Source of the DNA: Metellina segmentata | Taxonomy: Eukaryota > Arthropoda > Arachnida > Araneae > Tetragnathidae | Direction: 5' to 3' | DNA length: 64,000 bases | Assembly (NCBI GenBank): GCA_947359465.1 | Contig: OX375880.1 | Coordinates: 27,118,548 to 27,182,547 of the forward strand | Shown: one piece after another, positions 57,901-63,518 of the stretch | How the letters are laid out: every line of letters starts with the position of its first letter | Numbering within the stretch: position 1 is the first letter of the stretch | Program-made: the position numbers and the translations under genes | The notes under the pieces: model-generated | The model's input: only the letters and a program-made list of their open reading frames with translations | What the model was told of the DNA's origin: nothing | Databases searched by the model: none

Positions 57901-60900
57901 TCGATGTTTTTACGTTGTCGATGTTTTATTTTTAAATAAAAAAAGTACCTTAATAAAAATTTAAAAAATAAACAGCAGAATTTTTATAATCAGCAAATTG
58001 AACATACTTTTAGACCAAAGTGACCAAGTGTGAAGGGTCTGAAAAGTAGGAATGCGACATCGATGTCGATGTTTTCATAACATTGATGTTTTATAAAAAC
58101 ATCGATCTATTGGAACTGATGTCGCATTACTAGTTGCTAAACCAGTTTTAATAAATGTTGGAAAGAGTTTAAATACACTGAATTTTTAAAACATCGATGG
58201 TTTTGGGGGCGATGTATTATCAACATCGATGTTTTAATTTTGAACATCGATGTTTTGCTGTCGATGTAACATCACTAGTTGATAAACGTGTTTTAAGAAA
58301 TGGGGGAAAAAGTTTAAATACACTGAATTGTAAAAACATCGATATTTTTGGGGCTATGTATTATCAACATCGATGTTTCAAAACATCGATGTTTTACTGT
58401 CGATGTCGCATCCCTAGTAGGGGATTGCTTCAAAATCCATCACCATATGGATCGCTGCTGGATTGATCCCTAACCTCTAGTACGACATTAATTGAAGGTT
58501 CCCTTTCCATTGCGATATTTATCGCATTCGCCTGAGTAATGCAAAATTGCCTACTTTTTTTGCGAGATAAGCCTACCCCAGTCCTTGTGTTTATCATAAG
58601 TGTGAGGGATTCCAGTGTTATTAATTCTATTCTTCGGGTCTTTTTGTAGATTCTTTTTGCATTTTGGTGACGACATATCAAACAGTTACAAAATAGTTTA
58701 GCAACACTGGAATCTAAAGATATTTGTCCAAAACTTTTAGAAACAGTTCACAGAGGTTATCTGACAAAAATAATAGTCACAACCACTCTTAATTTAACCC
58801 TACTGATGGTTGTCTCGACTAAGTATCCGGTCATTAGCAAAACTGACCAGAACTTGACGGACGAGATATCTCGTTATTAGAAAAAAATTAATATTGACCT
58901 CGTCACCACCTGATCTTGTTCTCGTCATATCTTTATCATTCTGAATTGAATCGGTACTCATGCCGAGATATCTCGTCATTATCAAAATTGCTAAGATCTT
59001 GATGGACGAGATATCTCGTCATTATCAAAATTGCTAAGATCTTGATGGACGAGGTATCTCGTCATTATCAAAATTGCTAAGATCTTGATGGACGAGGTAT
59101 CTCGTCATTATCAAAACTGCTAAGATCTTGATAGACGAGATATCTCGTCATTATCAAAATTGCTAAGATCTTGATGGACGAGATATCGCGTCATTATCAA
59201 AATTGCTAAGATCTTGATGGACGAGATATCGCGTCATTATCAAAATTGCTAAGATCTTGATGGACGAGATATCTCGTCGAAACCACTTGGAGGGTTTAAG
59301 TATAAGAATCGGCGAATTCCTTTAAAAGCTACAAAAACTGAGGGTAAAATTATTCATAATTTCCAAGCGTGTTCAAATAAAAGTTAATTGAACGCAGTGC
59401 AGTATTTTTTGAAACGTCGTAAGCGATAATACTAAAAAGACGCTAAAACAGCGTCCACACATCAGAGGTGAATTCTAACCTTTGTAATCATGTCGTCCAC
59501 CATCAGGGTATGCTGAGACACTGCCGGTCGACCGATGGTCACAGCATGCCACTGGTTGTCGTTCAGGGTGGTCTTGGTGTTGGACCTCACCCCCCTCGGA
59601 CCATCGCCCAAGTTGAAGACGTAGTGCAAGTGTCCGTCCACCAGTTCCACGGCTATGAAGTCCTGTCCTTTCCCGGCGTTGTACAGGATGAGACCGTTGG
59701 GTTCCATGGTTTTGAACTGGAAGTAGAGGTTCAAAGTGGAATAGGCCCTCAGCTGGGGCAGTCCCAGGAAGGTGAATTTGGACTTGAAGGTGACAGGGTG
59801 GTGGACTATGTTGTCCTTCTTGCCAAACTTTGCCGTGACCTGAAGATAAATAATTCAAAAGATTGAATTTGCGGTGAAAATCTAGATTTAAAAATCTCCA
59901 AAGCTGGTTTAGAAAGAACATTATCTAATTTAAAATTCACGTTTTGTAGCTAAGTGTATGTAAAATAAGAAATAAAAAAATTTCCACCAGTCTGGGTTTT
60001 ATTCCCGACATTCCTTATATTTCGAATTTTTTTTCGTAGAATTTATATGTATACAAAAAGGAATGCAATCTTTACGTCGATGCAAATATTTTAAAAGGTT
60101 AGTTTCCGAGAACTGCTTTTTCCAGAAATATTAGTTTCAGCACAAATAAAACTGAAAAAAAAAATTTACAGTAAAAAGAACTCATTTTATTGATCTAAAT
60201 ATTTAGAAGTTCCACAAAGTACCATCAGTGGTCAAGCATCTTGAAGTATTTCTCACAAGACAGATAGACCAAAACAGCTTTTTATAATTAGTAAAGCTTT
60301 GGTAAGTTTACATTTGAGTCACGTGGTTTTCTATGCAAGTCTATTCAGTAACTTAGGGGACAGGTTAAAACGCAAACAATGTGTTTTCACCATTGGAGTC
60401 TGAAACGCAGATTAAGTCTTTTTGGTTGTTTGAGTTGGGTCTTATGGCGCAAGGTTCATATTTGGCCATGCGGCGCCAAGCACAAGACAGACAACATAAA
60501 ATAATAGATATACACAAACAAATAAATACTTAATAACACAGAAGAGAGAACGACACCCTCGGAGGAATTTAAAATAACAAAAATCGAGCCTGCGCCGCCT
60601 TCAACTCGAAGGTGGCTATTGCAGTAGGCATAACCGCTGAGCCACAACGACCCCAGTCTTTGGTGACGGACGCGACAGAATCAAATGGCGATAGCAAAAA
60701 CAAATAATCACTTCTGGCGATCGCCATACATTATTTTTAAAATGGCAGCCTTTTCCTACTACGAGCTTAATACCATGCTTGAAGTGGAGTAGCCGAAGGT
60801 CTTCTCTCCAGAACCGCCGCACAGCATCTCGCAGTTACTTTCAATAGAATTTACCGAATGTGGACTTGCAGTTCTCCAGGAAGGCACAATCTTCCTTTCT

Positions 60901-61262
60901 ATTATATTTAAGGCCGTTAAAATTTCCCGTTTTGATACTTCTGGTTCAACAGAGGCTGTAATCTTTCCCCCATCCATCAAGAAGCATGTGCAGTTGGTTA
61001 TCAATTGGGATTGCTGTCTCGGGTGATCAATTGGGGATTAATAACAGCCCAACAGTACTTCGATAGGTACGTTAACGATTCCTTACCTTGAAGTGCGCAA
61101 TCTGTCCACTGTGCGCCATGTCCAGATAGTGTTTTCTGTTGAATATTAGGTGTTGCAGGTGTCCCACGAAGTTGGGCATGCTCGACATTGGCTTTAGATG
61201 TTCCGGATGCACCGAACCGACGTGGAGGGTTTGAATGTCGAGTGTCATCGATTCAACTTCTC
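32993..61262 (-). CDS. Nrx-1: Neurexin, 3' part of the gene (9 exons; 5' end beyond the window)
   Basis: Presynaptic single-pass adhesion protein that binds neuroligins, LRRTM-type and other partners. Exons, 5' to 3': 61262-61087, 59839-59480, 57509-57296, 48589-48470, 45110-44932, 42603-42432, 38163-37913, 34534-34423, 33903-32993. They join to 2,495 nt, about 830 residues, all GT-AG and in phase. Order: end of LNS4, LNS5, EGF3 with six Cys, LNS6, a Pro/Thr-rich stalk with two acidic Cys loops, a transmembrane helix (MVIGIIAGVLIVVVIVALVV), a tail with YKVDE, and the PDZ ligand EWYV. Alpha and beta forms share this part. The introns are long because of transposon insertions. Identity as neurexin is firm; the symbol follows insect usage. 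Confidence 0.95.
33904..34422. other. Nrx-1: Neurexin last intron
   Basis: Short AT-rich intron with no inserted element that I can see; the shortest one in this part of the gene. Confidence 0.5.
34423..34534 (-). CDS. Nrx-1: Neurexin exon (stalk, first acidic Cys loop)
   Basis: 112 nt encoding HAGASPNYEGDDLVYSGGGG and SGCWDDEDDCGESESTTG. The two Cys flank an acidic run, like the juxtamembrane Cys loop of neurexins. It starts in phase 0 and ends in phase 1, so skipping it shifts the frame of the last exon. Confidence 0.88.
34757..36352 (+). mobile_element. Tc1-like element, 1,596 bp, TA-flanked
   Basis: Left terminus CTCATGTCCATAAATTAAGG and right terminus complement CTCATGTCCATAAATTAAGA, 27 bp with one difference, flanked by TA on both sides (34755-34756, 36353-36354). 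Size, TA duplication and DD34E transposase (35005-36060) make it a complete-length Tc1 element. It lies antisense to neurexin in the intron before the stalk exon. Confidence 0.9.
35005..36060 (+). pseudogene. Tc1-like transposase with one in-frame stop
   Basis: 352 codons in one frame, interrupted by TAA at 35779-35781. The N-terminal helix-turn-helix part is poorly conserved, but PVRCVPLTATHCRQRLVW onward is a good DDE domain: VMFSDESRFSL (first Asp), LVWGGIILGSRT, FVFMDDNARPHRA (second Asp), then the stop, then AFSPDLNPIEHKWDMLGRR (Glu). There are 34 positions between second Asp and Glu, counting the stop. The stop falls between catalytic residues, so no working protein is made. It would cut and paste the element at TA sites if whole. 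Confidence 0.88.
36360..37234. other. Neurexin intron, unremarkable part
   Basis: AT-rich, no repeat ends or coding signal recognised. Confidence 0.4.
37235..37764. mobile_element. hAT-type MITE, 530 bp
   Basis: Starts CAGTGTGCCGTGGCACC and ends GGGTGCCGCG...TTTGGGAACCCCTG. Flanking 8-mers are GTCTAGGC (37227-37234) and GTTTAGGC (37765-37772), seven of eight matching. The subterminal GTGCCG-type inverted blocks and the CAG/CTG ends fit hAT. Non-coding. Confidence 0.7.
37913..38163 (-). CDS. Nrx-1: Neurexin exon (end of LNS6)
   Basis: Encodes RQLTVFNSHSTVQVGGKKNP, FQGIISGLVVNGDRILDMAA and a linker ending DHQMQQ. Acceptor GATTTCAG, donor GTAAAA. Ends in phase 0. Confidence 0.93.
38221..38395. 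mobile_element. SINE family 2, partial
   Basis: Shares TTATGGCGCAAG, GCAAGACAGACAACAT and the ACGCAGAAG.GAGAAA segment with copies at 60425-60655 and 62710-62880. The tRNA-like head is degenerate here. Confidence 0.5.
38759..40322 (+). mobile_element. 5'-truncated non-LTR retrotransposon fragment
   Basis: Flanked by a 12-bp duplication ACAAGATAATGC (38747-38758 and 40323-40334) inside the Tc1 relic. The translation NCYLTWFLTGHGPFMSYLHRF resembles the C-terminal end of jockey/R1-type ORF2 proteins (LTGHG-F-SYLHRF). An untranslated stretch with AATAAA follows at about 40200. The fold-back MITE at 39010-39828 is inserted in it. Confidence 0.7.
39010..39828. mobile_element. GGTACAGC fold-back MITE, 819 bp
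   Basis: Terminal inverted repeats of about 48 bp begin GGTACAGCTACACTCTACGT. Perfect 8-bp duplication TAAACCGA (39002-39009, 39829-39836). The interior is AT-rich and asymmetric: a TAGTAGCGAGTTACGATAAA block near the left end, an AGAAATAATTCTTTC block near the right. Other copies are at 22870-23723, 49713-50187, 50218-50860 and 51654-52450. Confidence 0.88.
40362..41099. mobile_element. ATCGAT-rich hAT-type MITE, copy 2 (738 bp)
   Basis: Ends TAGAGATGCGACATCG and CGATGTCGCATCCCTA; perfect 8-bp duplication GTTGCTAT (40354-40361, 41100-41107). Longer than copy 1 because a unit of about 100-130 bp containing AACCAGTTTTAAGAAATG and TTTAAATACACTGAATTTT is repeated three times near the right end. 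Confidence 0.9.
41465..42431. other. Neurexin intron next to splice site 4
   Basis: No repeat and no exon-like frame on the minus strand. I looked for a 25-35-codon alternative exon as found at splice site 4 in vertebrates and saw none. Confidence 0.4.
42432..42603 (-). CDS. Nrx-1: Neurexin exon (middle of LNS6, up to splice site 4)
   Basis: Encodes VDGNIYMVYNMGTEDHPIGE...NDGQYHVVRFTRSGPNSTIQ...VKQPPG. The end, PPG before RQLTVFN, is where splice site 4 lies in vertebrate neurexins. Confidence 0.93.
42948..44672 (+). mobile_element. Non-autonomous Helitron carrying a minisatellite
   Basis: The 5' end TCTATCTGTATAAAAAAGGA with the nearby CTACACCGTTTGACC and ACCAAATTTGGTAC is Helitron-like. 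The 3' end has a hairpin ACCCG-atcaacgc-CGGGT, then 9 bases and CTAG. Both terminal signs of a Helitron are present, with no Rep/helicase inside. Most of its length is a 77-bp tandem array (43190-44640). A related 3' end is at 51577-51611. The base after CTAG is A rather than the usual T. Confidence 0.75.
43190..44640. repeat. 77-bp tandem repeat, about 19 copies
   Basis: The marker GTAGGAAACACG starts at 43266, 43343 and so on to 44575, that is seventeen steps of exactly 77 bp, with a diverged unit at each end. Units differ at fixed positions: CTACAGAG or CTAATGAG, and AAATGTCGCGG, AAATGTTGCGG or AAATATCGCGG. Indels are absent inside the array. Confidence 0.97.
44932..45110 (-). CDS. Nrx-1: Neurexin exon (start of LNS6)
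   Basis: Encodes ESISYEFGPGTGLITFAFP...ADLVALGFITMADNGVLVRI...NDYMELEI. Follows CAD of EGF3. Acceptor TTTTTTACAG, donor GTAAGA. Confidence 0.93.
45181..45924 (+). mobile_element. Relic of a DD41D Tc1/mariner element, right end lost
   Basis: The left end CAGGGTGTCCCTGAATTCAT after TA is like the element at 52809-54311. An internal inverted repeat of about 57 bp (45280-45336 against 45866-45924, with TTACTTACATAAT and its complement) is retained. The transposase C-terminal part reads NTMWFQHDGSPAHSRNNVRS, ATFGPR-stop-IGRGRPVAWP and SPDLSSIDSFLWGHLKALVY, ending FEQLL. The N-terminal two-thirds is deleted and a Trp codon is TGA. Confidence 0.75.
46032..46476. mobile_element. pogo/Tigger-type MITE
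   Basis: Left end CAAGTAGAACCTCGATTATC, right end complement CAGTAGAACTGATTATCCGA. These termini are typical of pogo-like elements. A second inverted block (GTGGACCAAGTCCAC) is near the left end. Non-coding; TA is present on the left, not clear on the right. Confidence 0.6.
46490..46765 (-). mobile_element. tRNA-derived SINE, family 1
   Basis: Minus-strand copy with the conserved CTGGTGCACCTTAAATCTG and GTGTTGCCCTACTACGACG segments. The box B end (GGTTCAAATCAGGG) is near 46755, and the 5'-most part of the head is missing. Confidence 0.7.
46817..47098 (-). mobile_element. tRNA-derived SINE, family 1, diverged
   Basis: Second minus-strand copy, about 50 bp from the first and clearly older, with GTGTTGCTCCAATGCAACACG at the 3' end and a partial box B. 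Confidence 0.6.
47100..48290. other. Neurexin intron before EGF3, unassigned
   Basis: More GC-rich than other introns. A 143-codon minus-strand frame (48391-47960) has no domain I know and no sensible splice context. Unassigned. Confidence 0.35.
48291..48334. repeat. Strong hairpin, 12-bp perfect stem
   Basis: CCCCGTGGTCGA and its exact complement TCGACCACGGGG are separated by 20 bases. It lies 136 bp downstream of the EGF3 exon on the minus strand. Confidence 0.7.
48470..48589 (-). CDS. Nrx-1: Neurexin exon (EGF3)
   Basis: 120 nt encoding PITKCSHSACANHGVCVQMW...YACDCDMTSFSGPICAD. Six Cys in EGF spacing (C-x4-C-x5-C-x8-C-x-C-x8-C). Length is divisible by three and both borders are phase 1/phase 1 equivalents, so it is a symmetric module. 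It stands 8.7 kb from the preceding exon. Confidence 0.93.
48655..49688 (+). mobile_element. hAT element with internally deleted transposase
   Basis: Termini CAGGGATGGGCAAACT and AGTTTGCCTATCCCTG-like, with perfect 8-bp duplication GTATAGGT (48647-48654, 49689-49696). It contains only the C-terminal half of a hAT transposase (48739-49565): YYTKVRWLSAGSVFERVWQL, then, after a frameshift near 49030, EEKLKNYEDGLNKLHFEFER, and at the end EQVFSTMNLRKNYFRSRLTD followed by EHLASFLRIST, the hAT dimerisation domain. Stops at about 49270 and 49402. It resembles the GTF2I-repeat-containing 2/ZBED group. Confidence 0.85.
49713..50187. mobile_element. GGTACAGC fold-back MITE, truncated copy
   Basis: Matches the left 475 bp of the copy at 39010-39828, same orientation, and stops near CTTGCTTTTTCCTGC. 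The other half is missing. Confidence 0.75.
50218..50860. mobile_element. GGTACAGC fold-back MITE, reversed copy
   Basis: Both ends are present (ACAGCTACACTCTACGTTTA and its complement). The asymmetric interior is reversed relative to 39010-39828, and the middle is shorter. No convincing 8-bp duplication. Confidence 0.75.
51577..51611 (+). mobile_element. Helitron 3' end
   Basis: ACCCG-aacaacgc-CGGGT hairpin, a short spacer, then CTAG followed by T, the canonical Helitron right terminus. It shares the stem sequence with the Helitron at 42948-44672. The matching 5' end was not found; how far it extends to the left is unknown. Confidence 0.6.
51654..52450. mobile_element. GGTACAGC fold-back MITE, reversed copy with 8-bp duplication
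   Basis: Ends GGAACAGCTACACTCTACGT and its complement, flanked by TAAAATTT on both sides (51646-51653, 52451-52458). Interior reversed relative to 39010-39828. Inserted in the outer element at 51226-54596. Confidence 0.87.
52809..54311 (+). mobile_element. Apparently intact DD41D Tc1/mariner element, 1,503 bp
   Basis: The ends CAGGGTGGTCCCGAATTCAT and the exact complement form inverted repeats of about 120 bp with only one mismatch noticed. TA flanks both ends (52807-52808, 54312-54313). The transposase frame (53058-54134) is open throughout. Long near-identical terminal repeats and an open frame suggest a recent insertion. It sits in the intron upstream of the EGF3 exon, antisense to neurexin. 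Confidence 0.93.
53058..54134 (+). CDS. Transposase, Tc1/mariner superfamily, DD41D lineage (358 aa)
   Basis: Cut-and-paste transposase acting at TA sites. Residues 1-60 (FTYAEKADMHYMYGRANGNG ... FQRLHRQLCETGAF) are the DUF4817-type helix-turn-helix. A second helix-turn-helix follows (STRTVARDVGVSHQTVCRVL). The catalytic core is VLFTDEATFSREGVFN (first Asp), INVWAGIVNDFLIGPYLLP, MWFQHDGAPAHF (second Asp) and SPDLSSLDYFLWGHLKHLVY (third Asp). I count 41 residues between second and third Asp, the spacing of the rosa/VISITOR-type lineage. The protein ends RRCQACIDTGGRNFEQLL. No stop or frameshift; length is right for the family. The start at 53058 precedes the conserved HTH by a few residues. 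Confidence 0.93.
   Translation: MGDFTYAEKADMHYMYGRANGNGRAALRMYRAEYPDRRMPDHRIFQRLHRQLCETGAFDVNRHGAGRVRAVRTPRLEESILNIVADRPESSTRTVARDVGVSHQTVCRVLNENRLHPFHFQKVQALNPADYPRRVNFCLWVMQQCALQPDFVDYVLFTDEATFSREGVFNAHNSHVWATDNPHATRRHAFQQRFSINVWAGIVNDFLIGPYLLPTRLTGGSYLIFLKEVLPQLLYDVPIAIRNRMWFQHDGAPAHFSIDVRNYLNATFGTRWIGRGGPVPWPPRSPDLSSLDYFLWGHLKHLVYETPVDSDEDLVARLSVAAAGVREIPGIFERVRQSFHRRCQACIDTGGRNFEQLL
55648..57042 (+). mobile_element. Tc1-like element, 1,395 bp, TA-flanked
   Basis: Inverted ends of about 46 bp (CACTCTATAACAAAAAAATC left; right complement the same), flanked by TA (55646-55647, 57043-57044). The ends share GCACCAAGAAGGA, also seen in the relic at 38411-41464. Nested in the hAT-type element. 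Confidence 0.9.
55892..56896 (+). pseudogene. Tc1-like transposase with one stop and an altered catalytic residue
   Basis: 335 codons in one frame from MPRRRIRAHYEQLSEFERGR to GSTPY, with a single TAG at 56723-56725 where Trp of the HVWDMMGRR motif is expected (the next codon reads Asn for Asp). Paired helix-turn-helix at residues 10-100, then IVFSEESRFQLCPDDHRRRV, LTAQRYVDDILRPVLL, GLIFQQDNDRPHTARV and SPDLSPIEHV. The first catalytic Asp is Glu (FSEESRF), by itself likely inactivating. Thirty-two residues separate second Asp and Glu. Confidence 0.88.
57296..57509 (-). CDS. Nrx-1: Neurexin exon (second part of LNS5)
   Basis: Encodes VSSPGPNTHLDLQGLLYVGG, then FQGCLASLDLNGETGDLIRD and STLVSRGCAG: the LNS terminal strands with the two disulfide Cys. 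Ends one base into the Gly codon completed by the EGF3 exon. Confidence 0.92.
57815..58416. mobile_element. ATCGAT-rich hAT-type MITE, copy 3 (602 bp)
   Basis: Ends TAGGGATGCGACATCG and CGATGTCGCATCCCTA; perfect 8-bp duplication GTAGGGGA (57807-57814, 58417-58424). It has an internal left-terminus copy near 58046 and two copies of the right-side unit, intermediate between copies 1 and 2. Confidence 0.9.
58964..59278. repeat. 43-bp minisatellite with palindromic core, about 7 copies
   Basis: Unit: GACGAGATATCTCGTCATTA followed by TCAAAATTGCTAAGATCTTGATG. The spacing of GATCTTGATGG is 43 bp throughout. Each unit contains the 12-bp palindrome CGAGATATCTCG or a one-base variant. Diverged half-units extend to about 58815. 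It lies 200 bp downstream of the LNS5 exon (minus strand). Confidence 0.93.
59480..59839 (-). CDS. Nrx-1: Neurexin exon (first part of LNS5)
   Basis: 120 codons, phase 0 at both ends. VTAKFGKKDNIVHHPVTF leads into LNLYFQFKTMEPNGLILYN, VELVDGHLHYVFNLGDGP and NDNQWHAVTIGRP, hallmark LNS strands. Acceptor TTATCTTCAG, donor GTTAGA. Confidence 0.92.
59840..60424. other. Neurexin intron, unremarkable part
   Basis: AT-rich, nothing recognised. Confidence 0.4.
60425..60655 (-). mobile_element. tRNA-derived SINE, family 2
   Basis: On the minus strand the head reads GTCGTTGTGGCTCAGCGGTT (box A-like). The body ends with GCGCCATAAGACCCAACTC. Related copies are at 7880-7925, 38221-38395 and 62710-62880. 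Confidence 0.65.
61087..61262 (-). CDS. Nrx-1: Neurexin exon (end of LNS4)
   Basis: Encodes EVESMTLDIQTLHVGSVHP...MPNFVGHLQHLIFNRKHYL...AHFK; the FVGHL...FN block is the C-terminal strand of a laminin-G/LNS fold, though the usual Cys of this strand reads His. Acceptor GATCTAG, donor GTAAGG. Starts with the last two bases of a Gly-type codon, so an upstream exon is missing. Confidence 0.88.
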
Positions 61263-61649
61263 CTAGATCTTTGTGGAAAGAAAAATTCTTAGTGAACACA
61301 AAAATGGCATCTTTATGAGAGGGATTTTCATTGCAAACAAACGGTCTGGGAAAGTTTACTTCTGATGTCCAATCTCTCATGACACATATTAGAGTAACCT
61401 TAAACTGTAGTTTATCGTCGTTTTGGCAACGTTTGGAGTTTAGCCCTTAACTGTTGTGTACAAACCTTCTCGTAACTAGTGTGGAGAAGTCTCTCAGACC
61501 TCGCTCACTAAAGTGCGTATAAAATTGATTAACATAATATATTAATGAAAGATTCTTTAGATAATTATTATTTATACATTTTAAATTTGGATAATTCAAT
61601 TCTTAACATGAAATACATTTTATATTACTATATAAGTTAAGTAGATTCC

Positions 61650-61979
61650 ATGTCTCTTTAGGCTAAGCTTTCGGACTTAATTTTACAGGACGTTTCCACC
61701 CTGGAAACTGTAAAACCATGTTGTGTAATACTATGTAGTTTCCCCCTGGCATCCCATTTGACGTTTTTTTTCCCGTAGAAATAGTCTTCTTGTGAAGACG
61801 CACTTGAAATGTCTTCATCTTTATCTGCATAAATTTCTGAATCCGTTTCATGTTCGCTTTTAAAATTCAACCGAAATTTCACTGTCTCAGTACTCTATTT
61901 CCCACCAATTATCAACAATATACTGAATTTCTTTTTGTGTAAGATACACAGGTCGTTTTGTAGTAAAGTTTGTTGCCAT
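61650..61979 (-). pseudogene. piggyBac-type transposase N-terminal fragment
   Basis: Minus strand, ATG at 61979: RPVYLTQKEIQYIVDNWWEI, a stop, then KSEHETDSEIYADKDEDISS, EDYFYGKKNVKWDARGK and, after a frame change, NYIVLHNMVLQFPGWKRPVK. This is the acidic leader plus the FYGK-KW...HNIV--FPG-K-PA motif at the start of PGBD proteins. Nothing of the catalytic core follows. Confidence 0.6.
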
Positions 61980-62022
61980 TTTAGGCTCTCTGCCGAAATG
62001 TCCTACTCCAACTTAGACGATT

Positions 62023-62284
62023 TCATTCAACAAGAACGGTAACGCAAATGCTGTGAAGGGGATCTAAGAGACCACGCGGGAAATGCAAATAGTGTAAAAC
62101 ACGAAATAGTTGGGGCAGCCAAACCAGTCTTGGAATGTGGTTCCTGTTGGACGTAGTAGGAAGGTACTGAATAGGACAGGGACCAATATTCACTTTGAGG
62201 TGGAAACGACCTGTCAAAAATGACTCGGGGTCTGTGAGACCCATGACAGCAGTTAAAGGTTAATCTGATGGTGGTATTGATCAA
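62023..62284 (-). pseudogene. Possible piggyBac C-terminal fragment
   Basis: The minus strand reads SFLTGRFHLKVNIGPCP, LPTTSNRNHIPRLV and, in shifted frame, C-containing pieces, reminiscent of LTGRHF...P-T---R-P-R-CVVC at the end of PGBD proteins. Two short frames share the region. Weak call. Confidence 0.3.
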
Positions 62285-62709
62285 TCAACTGTCATATATC
62301 GATTCCAAATTTATTCATTGGACTTTTTACTGGCGAAGTGTTGAAATCGTATTCGAAAAACAAGCCAAGCCAAGTCAGTTTCAGGATACATACAAGAAAC
62401 GTGTATCAAAATTACATAGAAACATGGTAAAATAACAGTTTTAGTTCTTGAATTCGACGCATTTTAGCATTTAATTTGAATTTTTAGAAATAAAATAAAA
62501 TTGCTCCTTTAGGTAGATTTTAAGAGCACACTTTTTGATTTGATCTATAGTTTAGAAGTTTAGTTTAACGAAACGATTTAGAACTTATAGGGACTTTACA
62601 GAAGTGTAAAGAAAATTACGTCGATATGTAAAAGTTTTCTGACATGAACGGGATGAGTAGATGCTAATTTTAAGAAATTTCAACAATTCATATCTCGATG
62701 GGGTTGGGG

Positions 62710-62880
62710 AGGGGGAGCGTCATATTTGGTCAAGCTGGGCCAAACAGCCTCAAATAAATGGTCATACACCCAAGGAAAGTTTTTACTAACCCAGAAGAGA
62801 GAAATGTCCATGAAGGAATCGAACCTGTGTCGCCTGTAAATCAGCAGATTGCTTGCACAGTGCGATGCACGTCAGAAAGA
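62710..62880 (-). mobile_element. SINE family 2, diverged
   Basis: Shares CATATTTGGTCAAGC, AACCCAGAAGAGAGAAA and ATCGAACCTGTGTCGCC with the copy at 60425-60655, in the same orientation. Confidence 0.5.
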
Positions 62881-62915
62881 ACCTCTTTATAATGGGGTGA
62901 TTCAAGATTCAAGAT

Positions 62916-62945
62916 TAGAGAGAGAGAGAGAGAGAGAGAGGAGAG
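62916..62945. repeat. GA microsatellite
   Basis: About 14 GA units with one interruption. Confidence 0.9.
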
Positions 62946-62970
62946 TGAAGCTGCGCCGGCTACCGCTCGG

Positions 62971-63012
62971 CGGTGTGTAAAAGTGTTTTTTTTTTTAAAT
63001 TTTTACACACCG
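62971..63012. repeat. 12-bp perfect inverted repeat around a poly-T tract
   Basis: CGGTGTGTAAAA and TTTTACACACCG are separated by 18 bases, mostly T. A short mirrored block (GTGGCCGA/TCGGCCAC) is at about 63112-63131. Both lie upstream of the piggyBac-type frame and may be terminal or subterminal repeats of that element. Confidence 0.6.
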
Positions 63013-63518
63013 TAATTAAACATGTTTTGATTTGTATATTTTATTTATTTTTATGAAACTATTCTTCAAATCATTGCGTATTCAATCAAATATTTATCCT
63101 TTAGAGTACGGGTGGCCGATATTTCGGCCACACTATTTTTTTCCAAAAAGACGGGACTGGCCTATATTTCGGCCACTCATTTCCCACCCCTCGTTCGGCG
63201 CGTATCTTTTTCAGGGATCTCTGGGGGTCGCCGCAGGAGGTTCAGCAGTGTAAAGTAATCAATCGCCATGTGGTCCGAGAGAGGGGATTATTTTCCCTAC
63301 ATTTCCCGAACACATTAAGGGGCTTCGCCGCGTGCGCTTGGCAAACAAGTTCCTAGGAATCCCTACTTCTTCCTTCCTTTTGCAGGTGTTTCCACTGAAA
63401 CTGTACGACTCCTCATTTCAAGCTATTTGACTTGGGTTCTGTTCTTTTACTCTTCTACGTGCTCATAGATCTGCTTAAAAATATTATTATTTTTTATTCG
63501 ATTGATCATAAATTTATA

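Noticed and set aside
58964..59278. 43-bp repeats with palindromic core, CRISPR-like in look
   Set aside because: No variable spacers; whole unit is repeated. It is a minisatellite.
59468..59866. 132-codon plus-strand frame and a 148-codon minus-strand frame at 59475-59921
   Set aside because: Shadows of the LNS5 exon; the true frame gives clear LNS motifs and correct splice phases.
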